This document shows, one piece after another, positions 56,550-64,000 of a stretch of DNA of 64,000 nt (position 1 is the stretch's first letter; every line of letters starts with the position of its first letter). The position numbers and the translations under genes were made by a program. Origin of the DNA: Nephrocerus scutellatus (taxonomy: Eukaryota > Arthropoda > Insecta > Diptera > Pipunculidae); NCBI GenBank assembly GCA_947095585.1, contig OX352762.1, positions 94,214,249 through 94,278,248 of the forward strand, given 5' to 3'. Below the pieces are notes generated by a model that had not been told where the DNA came from, searched no databases, and saw only the letters and a program-made list of their open reading frames with translations.

Positions 56550-57075
56550 AACAACAATACATGGAGATACACATGTGTAAACAAATTAAAGAAAATCGGG
56601 CTAATTTTTTAAAATTTTAATGGGGCCTTCCGACACCGGGGTCCGATCACGCCAAAATTATTACAAAAAGTGTTGTCCATCGGAGATACACATGCGTATA
56701 AAGTTTGAAGAAAATGGGGTACTTTTCTTATGAAATTTTTATGGGTGCCACCCGACCCCGGGGCTGAATACTTCCAAATTTTTACAAAAAGTGCTGTCCG
56801 TCGGAGATACACTCGCGTATAAAATTTTAAGAAAATTGGGTACATCTTTTTTTTAAATTTGTATGGATGCCCCCCGACGCCGGGGCCCGATCCCTACCAA
56901 ATATTTACAAAAAGTGTTGCCCAACGGAGATACACATGCCTATAAAATTTGAAGAAAATTGGGTACTTTTTTACAAAATTTGTATGGGTCCAATCACTTC
57001 AAAATTTTTACAAAAAGTGTTCTCCATCGGATATACACATGCGTATAAAATTTGAAGAAAATCGGCTATATTTTG
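56550..57075 (+). mobile_element. Repeat-bearing element, tandem units only
   Basis: Four to five units (GGAGATACACATGTGTAAAC; TGTCCATCGGAGATACACAT; GGGTGCCACCCGACCCCGGG). No terminal 11-mers. It abuts the LINE 3' end at about 57075; another short piece (57265-57310) lies within that LINE. Confidence 0.72.
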
Positions 57076-57410
57076 TTTTTTTTATAATGCATACACGTTA
57101 AAGGGGTTTGCACCCTTATAATAATTAGCACAGCGTGGGCGTTAGGAATTTAGGGAGAGGAAAATATGAGATGTCTATGCACGCGTTTTCTTAAACGACT
57201 GCAGATCATACAAATGCGGAAACACAGAATCAGGCAATTCATTCCACATAACTATCGTGCGGTTAAATATTTGTATGGGAGCCGCCGACCCCGATGCCCG
57301 AGGGGCGCATCTTCGTATGTACTGCAAAGTTCTAAGATTCCTTTCTAAGCTGCACAACACGAATGTGGAATGCATTGCCAAACTCTGTATTTCCGCATAA
57401 GCATACTCAA
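57075..57410 (-). mobile_element. Jockey-like LINE (A2) 3' end with nested repeat piece
   Basis: Poly-T, then the reverse of the A2 3' UTR (TAAAGGGGTTTGCACCC; CACAGCGTGGGCGTTAGG), then C-terminal codons (MWNELPDSVFPHLYDLQSFK on the minus strand). A repeat-bearing segment (GTATGGGAGCCGCCGACCCC) at 57265-57310 interrupts it. Confidence 0.75.
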
Positions 57411-57502
57411 CAAGAATGCAAAATATATGTCAAAATACTTCTCCTCTCCTTAATTCTTTAACGCTCTAGCACTAAAAGGGTACAAATCACTTTTGCATAT
57501 GG

Positions 57503-57710
57503 TAAGGCCGCCGTAAGTAGTGCTTCTGAGACTTCTTAGACTTCTGAGGAGAAGGTTCCATGTTCGAATCCCAGAAAACACGAAAGTATTTTACACGGTT
57601 TTACCTCTTGTGAGTGTCTGGATAACTTGTTACGGAAAGCTTCTCAATTCGCCTTTCGGGTGAGCTATTAATTGTAGATCTTATCCATTTGTGTAAAAAA
57701 ATATAACATC
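57503..57710 (+). mobile_element. Divergent SINE copy
   Basis: B box TGTTCGAATCCCAG (one base off consensus), body GAAAGTATTTTACACGG, CTCAATTCGCCTTTCGGGT, ending near TCCATTTGTGT. The A box is decayed. Confidence 0.72.
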
Positions 57711-57714
57711 CACT

Positions 57715-59085
57715 ATACGAATAGTCGCCAAATTTTATTATTATTAGCCAACAGCAACCATTTTAAGAAAGTCCATGTACACTTAACAGCGCCATGTAGA
57801 GTTAGGTAACATAAGTATTGCATACGAGAAATTTTGTATAAATTGTACTAGTATGTTCCGGTATTTACTAGGGTGTTCTATATGTAAATTTTCAAGAATA
57901 TAACCTTCTCGAAAATGTTGATTAAGCATAAATACTCCATATTTCCTCGCAGTAAGTTAGCTATTTGGATTTCTGCCAGTGTACTTGACAAGTACTACAA
58001 AGTGTAGTGTTTATATGTCGTATGTCAATATAAATGTTATATGTGAACATGTGTTGCATGTAAGTTATAATTAGTTATCACTAGTGTAAATTTGTGAACT
58101 CTTGCTATTTAGTTAAAGTTAATTAAAGTTGTTATCTGTAAATAAACGAACTTGTGTTATGTTTTTATTTGCAAAATCCATTATGAACTTTCTAGAAAGC
58201 CTAAATTTCGTAACCATATGAACCTATGCACACTCATGTTCGCTTGCCATTTTGTATTATGGCGATATGTAAATGTATGTGCTTCAAAAAAGACGCGACT
58301 GTATACTTGTATAAGATAGATTCTTTTGTCGCCCACATCAATTGATATCATCGACACGAGCTTATCGCCTACGAATACAAAATACACCACTGACTAATAC
58401 ATTAAAACAACGCCCTAGCACGCGCCTAACCCATTGCATCGTATCACATTTCGATTGCGTTAATTTTAACGAATTAATTCACTCTTGATATTCGTTGTCT
58501 GTCTATTTGTTTGTCTGTTGTGTGCTGCATTCTTAGTCGACGTATGTGTACGTCGTTCTATTCGAATCGGAAACACCTTATCGCTTTACTGATAATGGCA
58601 TTTATATATATGCTTTAAAGTTAAATGACGGAACAGTTAAAATATTGGTTTACATTTTATATTTATATCTTATATTATATTGGTTTAACTTCTCTGTAAA
58701 AAAGTTATTTTTTTATTTTTTAATTGTGTAACTGAATCAAAATTGTTGTTCTTGTTTTAGTTTTTTTTGTCAATAAAGTTAATTTAGTGCGAAAATTATA
58801 TAAAAATAGTTAAATTGAATTTACGACTTACGTTGCTTAAAGCAGTTCCTTCTTGATTGATTTGACTCTAATCTGTTAATCTTGCCTAAGGTCTGAGCAC
58901 GTGATTAGACAAAAAAAAATGTCAATGTAATGATCACCGCAAACCTTGACTGACTGACAAATCTTACAAAACACATCTAATGTTTAAAGTAACAATTTTT
59001 AGGAAATTACTTTTTCAACTTCAATGATCAAACATAACGAAAAAGTTAAGATAATTTGTCCGACATATGAACAGATATGTCCGAA
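57715..59085. other. No recognisable feature
   Basis: AT-rich non-coding stretch without family repeats or coding motifs. Confidence 0.45.
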
Positions 59086-59259
59086 GCAGATATGAACAGA
59101 TTCCACCAGGTTTTATCCCTGCAACAGACGACTTATTGATCGCGACGGACGAACGTTAACTTACTCGCTGGATATAACACTTCAAGCGTGTTCGAAAGTG
59201 CGCTTCACCTGGCGTGGCTAGTTGCCCACCAACCCACTTAGCCACCACTTAACCCACAA

Positions 59260-59860
59260 GCAACTAATCATCAACGCAGCTTCTTCCTCTATGGAAGATA
59301 TCAGGGAAACAATACGTTCAATTCAACCTCGTCAGTGACAACATCTACGCAAACCTCGTACAAGCTTATTCACGGAAATTTTGAAAAGTCGACGTATACC
59401 ATCGCCAATGAAAGAAGGCCTAACCATTAGGCCTACCCAAGAATGTTGTCAACGCTCTCCACCCAGAAGAAAGAACCAGCGGGATTTCGCCCAAGCCGCT
59501 CTTGCACTGATCAACTTTACATGCTGTGTCGTACATAACGGCATCTTCATCTTCAAGAAGGATTGCAACCTCTTGCCATTGCCGTGGCTAAAAACCACTG
59601 TGCTCCTAGTGGTATCCCCTGGTCTAAAAGACCTGAAATATGCCGATGACATCTTTCCGCTGTCATAATCATATAGCGCAAATTCATCTCAATCGAATTC
59701 GACGATAGGCAAGTTCGTTTAATTATCAATGTGGGGGAAACACGTTAACACTGGTGGCGAATGGAACCTAATGATTGATGACCAACACTAGACTTAGAGA
59801 AAGTCGAAATCTTCTGTTACTTGGGCAGCTCAATTGGGTCCGCCTTCAAGTGTAAGTCAA
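59260..59860 (+). pseudogene. LINE reverse-transcriptase remnant
   Basis: Broken frames carry LKYADDI (59630; catalytic YADD), GFRPSRSCTDQLYML (about 59485) and VEIFCYLGSSIGS (59795), in the order expected for an RTE/R-type LINE RT. Between them are stops and deletions. Clade uncertain. Confidence 0.6.
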
Positions 59861-60175
59861 TTAGTGTATACAACGTATACTAAGAGTAAGATGCCCGGAA
59901 AGTATCACCAACGAGGAACTGCCTCAATGCAGTCAACGAGTTAGCCGCCCAAGCATGATGTAGAGGAAAACCGTCGACAGGAAGCAAGATTCACGGGACC
60001 AAGTGGCTTCACTTGCAACCACTGGCGCAAGTTGAAGGAAAAAAAGAAAGCATCTTAACTTTTATTTGATATTTTAGTTGGCGCCATTACATAATAATAG
60101 ATGAGCTAGCAGCAACTCTTCTTTCTCTTTGTTATTTGCCACTTAATTTTCTTGTGATTGCAAATTTCGGTTAGA

Positions 60176-60483
60176 TAAGATCTTACGGCGTGGGCGTCGT
60201 GGCTCAGTGGAAATGCGCATGGCTTCTGAGCAGGAGGTTCATGGTTCGAATCCCAGTCACACCAAAAATATTTCTCTAGGTCTCCCACCTCTCGCGAATG
60301 GGTGAAAAACGTTCCGAGAGTAATAACTTCTCAATTCTTCGCCGTTCGGATCCGGCCTTAAATTGTAGGTCCCTTCCATTTGTGTCCAAATATATACATG
60401 CGCAACACAAATGGTCGCGAGAAGCTAGGCCTTGGACCGCAATGGTCTGTGGCGTCGAATATAATTATTATTAAGATCTTACG
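60176..60483 (+). mobile_element. Full-length tRNA-derived SINE with 12-bp target duplication
   Basis: Reference copy of the family. Body 60188-60471 (284 bp), flanked by the perfect direct repeat TAAGATCTTACG at 60176-60187 and 60472-60483. RNA polymerase III promoter: A box TGGCTCAGTGG (60200-60210) and consensus B box GGTTCGAATCC (60243-60253), 32 bp apart. Then the tRNA-unrelated body (TCCCACCTCTCGCGAATGGG; CGCCGTTCGGATCCGGCCTT; AAGCTAGGCCTTGGACCGCA) and an (ATT)n tail. Movement would depend on a LINE partner; none with a matching 3' end was found here. Confidence 0.95.
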
Positions 60484-60489
60484 CCAGTC

Positions 60490-61080
60490 TTTAACTTGTT
60501 AGTGGTTAACTGATGTTTTCGAGGTTGTCTATTAGTAAGAATTTACCCAAAGTAGCATTCAAACTTTATTACCATAGGATATACCATACAGGATAGGATA
60601 ACCATACAGTTATAAACACTTTATATTATTACATTGGCCCAAATGAGGGTGGATTTTCATGTTCGCGGCCTGGCCAAGGAAGGAGACTCAGAAGTTTACC
60701 AAATGCTTTTATTTCTCAACAGAACCTAAGCTCCAGTGCACTCTATCATCGTAGAACGAATAAGGTTTTCCACCATTCGACGGGCGCACTATAGTACTTT
60801 TTGTACGGGTTCTTTTGAAAATATAATTTGCGAATTTTTCTTATTTAATGTCTGAAGTGAACAATAAGCATTGTTAGGTCCTGTTATCCGTTGTTTTTTT
60901 AGTTCTCTCCAAGTCATTTCCGATCTCTCTAACTGCCTTGATTCCTGATTGTCTTCACTGTATGGTATATCCTATTGTCGCTTCCCACTATTAATACAGA
61001 CATCAGTACTGAATGTACATTGGAACGAAAGAGTCCTAGCTTAAATATATGGACCTTCAAAAATCTTTCATATTTATTTT
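60490..61080. other. No recognisable feature
   Basis: Non-coding spacer between the SINE and the Helitron-like element. Confidence 0.45.
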
Positions 61081-61083
61081 ATA

Positions 61084-62018
61084 CTAGCTGTTCCCGGGCG
61101 CTTTGCTACCCGCCCACTGACGCCACGCCCACTTACACCCGCGTTTCCCAGCTGCCCCATCCCACTGACCCCCGCCCACTGACCTCCCGCCCACTGACCA
61201 CCCACCCATTGACCTCATACACACTGACCCACCGCCCACTGAACTCACACCCACTGACCTCACACCCACTGACCTCCCGCCCACTGACCACCCAACCACT
61301 GACCTCCCGCCCACTGACCACCCACCCATTGACCTCATACACACTGCCCACCTACTGAACTCACACCCACTGACGCCACGCCCACTTACACCCGCGTTTC
61401 CCACTGACCCCCGCCCACTGACCTCCCGCCCACTTACACCCGCGTTTCCCGGCTGGCCCATCCCGCTGACCCCCGCCCACTGACCTCCTTCCCACTGATG
61501 CCACGCCCACTTACACCCCAATAACTAACCAACTCATCAATCCAGAAAACTATAGAATCGACACTTATACAGGCAACAAATGTACACTTGTTCGAATATT
61601 CTATGAAGATTATATACAGGGAAAACTACATTTTCCACCCCAGCGCCACCTATCGGGTCCAAATTTTGTCAACGACTTTCTTTTTATTTAAATATTATAT
61701 GGTTTGAATTTGAGCCAAATCGTTCCATAATTAAGAATTTTCGGAAAAAAACGACACCAGCGCCACCTATCGGGTCCAAATTTTGTCAACGACTTTCTTT
61801 TTATTTAAATATTATATGGTGTAAATTTGAGCCAAAACGTTCCATAAATAAGAATTTTCGGAAAAAACGAAAAGCGCCACCTAGCGGGGCTTTTAAACCT
61901 TTTAAACCTTCCCGTAGCAATTACAAACAAACTCGCAGAAGGAAGTATCCAATTTGGTCCAGCCGTTCTCGAGTTTTAGTCAGTCTAACGCACAGCAATT
62001 GATTTTTATATATATAGA
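61084..62018 (-). mobile_element. Helitron-like non-autonomous element, 935 bp
   Basis: On the minus strand, 5' TCTATATATATAAAAATCAA (from 62018) and 3' GCGCCCGGGAACAGCTAG (CTAG at 61087-61084), inserted between A and T. GGGCG(N10)CGCCC can form a 5-bp hairpin ending 8 nt before CTAG, as in Helitron 3' ends. It contains the CCGCCCACTGAC minisatellite (61110-61515), then two 117-bp repeats beginning at 61641 and 61758 (CAGCGCCACCTATCGGG) and a third partial copy at 61871. No Rep/helicase. Confidence 0.75.
61110..61515. repeat. GC-rich minisatellite (CCGCCCACTGAC)
   Basis: More than 30 degenerate 10-13-bp units such as CCCGCCCACTGACC and CATACACACTGACC with a higher-order repeat (CCACCCATTGACCTCATACA occurs at about 61201 and 61321). 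The PLTSHPLTSRPLT-type translation on one strand is an artefact. Confidence 0.92.
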
Positions 62019-62206
62019 TTTAAATCTATTAATTTTAATCTCTACTGTAAGTATTTTACTTTAATTGTGTTCAAATGTGAAAGCTATTTCAGCGTTTTAA
62101 CAATTTTCTTAGTATCTTTTCATTAAATATTTTTTGCCAAAAAGGTTTTTACTGTTCAGTAAATTGCGAGCCTTATCATAAAATCAACACCCTTCATTAC
62201 TATTTT

Positions 62207-63221
62207 TAAATTCTCTATATTAACTTCGCGTGCCCGTGTGTCGGTGGGTTTGTGTGTCGTGGAATCTTGCGATCAATTTTTAACCCACTTCCCAAGGCCC
62301 GATTTTATTGAAATTTTGCACATTTGTATTTCCGGTGACAATACTTTCTATTTGAGGCCACTCAGACCTCGGGGTCCGGAGGCTCCCATACAAATATTTT
62401 ACAAAATTCACCCGATTTTTTTAAAATTTTATACAAATGTGTATCTCCGATAGAAAACACTTTTTGTGAAAATTTTGGAGACCCCGGGCCCGGGTTCGTG
62501 GGGCCCCATAACTTTTTTTTATAAAAATTAACCCGATTTTCTTAAAATTTAATACACATGTGTATCTCCGATAGACAACACTTTTTGTTAAAAATTTTGT
62601 GACCCGGGGCCCGGGTTCGTGGAGCCCCATACACTTTTTTTAAAAAATTAACTCGATTTTTTTCAAATTTTATACACATGTGTATCTCTGATATACAAAA
62701 CTTTTTGTAAAAATGTTGTGCTACCGGGCCCGGGTTCGTGGGGCTCCATAACTTTTTTTTTAAAAATTAACCCGATTTTCTTCAAATTTAATACAATGTG
62801 TATCTCCAAAAGACAACACTTTTTGTAAAAAAATTTGTGACCCCTGGCCCGGGTTCGTGGGGCCCCATACAATTTTTTAAAAAAATTAACTCGATTTTTT
62901 TAAATTTTAATTTTTGATATACAACACTTTTTGTAAAAATGTTGGAGACCCCTGGCCCGGGTTCGTGGGGCTCCAAAATTTTTTAAAAAAAAATTAACCC
63001 GATTTTCTTCAAATTTTATATACGTATGTATCTCCGATGAAAAACACTTTTTGTAAAAAGTTTTTTTTTTAACAAAAATATCACCCGATTTTTTTTAAAT
63101 TTTATATACGTGTGTATCTCCGATGGGCAACACTTTTTGCAAAAATTATCGACGTCTGTTTCCTGATAAATGACCCAGGATCGAGGGGATTCCATATCAA
63201 TTTCTGCGATTAGAGAATTTA
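62207..63221 (-). mobile_element. Repeat-bearing element, complete, 1015 bp (best copy)
   Basis: Bounded by TAAATTCTCTA (62207-62217) and TAGAGAATTTA (63211-63221). On the minus strand: left terminus, a short lead (TCGCAGAAATTGATATGGAA), then seven tandem units, then the right flank ending CACGCGAAGTTAATATAGAG. Spacing of the GTATCTCCGA motif (62441, 62562, 62682, 62800, 63028, 63114) gives a ~120-bp period with one degraded and one shortened unit. Each unit holds CACATGTG palindromes and a GGCCCGGG(TTCGTGG) core. No protein is encoded. Confidence 0.85.
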
Positions 63222-63224
63222 GAT

Positions 63225-64000
63225 GTAGATGTAGATGGGTTGTTTTTTTAATTTTAATTTTTAAACATATTACCCTCACACCTCACTTTATACATTTTCC
63301 GGACTTATAGGCCGAAACACTATAGAGTTTTCAACTCCCGCAATAATCCTCATTTGGTATCGTAGAATCTCTTTTCGTTAGTGCGATGGATTTCGCAGAC
63401 GACATATGCTCGGACGTAAAGCTATAAATAAATTTTAATTTGACATCAAGTTGTGACAAAAGAAGAGAACCCAACTGATTCACATAACAATTGAAGCATC
63501 AATGTGAAAGGTGCAGTGATTTGTGGTTTTATCTTGAAATGTGTTCCTCGGTTTTTTTTCTTCTTTCTTTCATACCCCAAACCGGAATATAAGTTTCTGA
63601 AATGTTATGGCTGACGAAACTCCGTAAAACCTTATTACCAATTCAATTGAGTGGGTGTCTTATGCGCGGTTTTTCACATTTTGTTAGTTGCGTCGTCGAT
63701 GTTGCTGGTGCTGGTTTTCATTAAATGAAATCGTTTGATTTTGGAAGTTAATTTTGTTCTGTTTTTAGTTTCAGAAAATAATGGAGTCTGACGCGGCAAC
63801 TGATTATGCGGCTATGCTCAAGACAAATAAATTGATATTCTTTTTCTTTCATTGTGTTCGATTTGTATTCATATCTAAATACTTGATCTGAAATGCTATT
63901 CGTCCGTTTGAGGTTAAATTTGAACCACTTGCAATTCAGCAGACGCACGTTTATATGTTATGTAGATGCATAAACATATCAAGAATATGCTATTTAGCCA
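63225..64000. other. No recognisable feature
   Basis: Non-coding AT-rich sequence to the window edge. No repeats or coding motifs recognised. Confidence 0.45.

Noticed and set aside
60188..60260. tRNA gene at the promoter-box region (and similar heads at 14875, 21487, 34083)
   Set aside because: The boxes are good, but the sequence continues into a common repeat body with an (ATT)n tail and target duplications. The acceptor and anticodon stems do not pair convincingly, so this is a SINE.
61084..61521. Long frames on both strands with PLTSHPLTSRPLT-like or VSGREVSGW-like repeats
   Set aside because: Both are translations of the CCGCCCACTGAC minisatellite; a repeat whose unit is open in several frames gives such frames by chance.
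62421..63279. Minus-strand frames with repeated MEPHEPGPGV
   Set aside because: Same tandem repeat; the frame shifts between units.

Overview
This is a eukaryotic, AT-rich, intron-containing window that looks like accessory chromatin of a higher fly (Diptera). A tephritid-like fruit fly is plausible, but no sequence here proves the species. The evidence is short GT-AG introns, c-type lysozyme-like genes, a fly-like eggless/SETDB1 SET fragment, and a dense nested load of Jockey-like and RTE LINEs, Ty3/gypsy, mariner and Tc1/Tc3 elements, Helitron-like elements, SINEs and short repeat-bearing DNA elements. There is no bacterial-type gene, rRNA or CRISPR array.

Only three host genes could be assembled. 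(1) A minus-strand gene from 33001 down to 19976 has eight exons whose phases all agree. They give an 843-residue single-pass membrane protein with leucine-rich repeats, an LRR C-terminal cap, a fibronectin-III-like region and one transmembrane helix. Its two large introns (26230-32184 and 20520-24690) are full of transposons. The larger one also holds, on the opposite strand, a four-exon partial duplicate of the SETDB1/eggless SET domain, cut off at its catalytic NHSC motif. (2, 3) Two plus-strand four-exon lysozyme-like genes (40852-41580 and 49948-50620) share intron positions and the exact sizes of exons 2 and 3. Both keep the catalytic Glu and all eight cysteines, but the catalytic Asp is Ser in one and Lys in the other.

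Layout: 1-2500, no gene, one SINE 3' half; 2500-2830, repeat-bearing element; 3377-4080, 360-bp tandem duplication; 4100-7850, internally deleted gypsy retrotransposon; 8080-14420, old Jockey-like LINE split by a younger 3.9-kb Jockey-clade LINE with a 10-bp target duplication; 14485-14889, SINE with a 14-bp target duplication; 15017-16433, long repeat-bearing element; 17089-17874, Helitron-like element; 17990-19260, RTE-like remnants; 19976-33001, LRR gene with intronic transposons; 33556-34955, LINE, nested SINE and RTE 3' end; 35922-36510, deleted mariner; 37678-40532, Tc3-like/mariner composite; 40852-50620, lysozyme-like pair with LINE debris, a Helitron-like fragment and a 674-bp inverted-repeat element between them; 51740-53577, two tandem repeat-bearing elements; 54300-60483, RTE, repeat, SINE and LINE fragments; 61084-62018, Helitron-like element rich in minisatellite; 62207-63221, best bounded repeat-bearing element; the rest has nothing recognisable.

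The most distinctive feature is a family of short elements bounded by inverted 11-mers (TAAATTCTCTA / TAGAGAATTTA) and filled with a ~120-bp tandem unit built around the palindrome ACACATGTGT. At least nine full or partial copies occur in this window.
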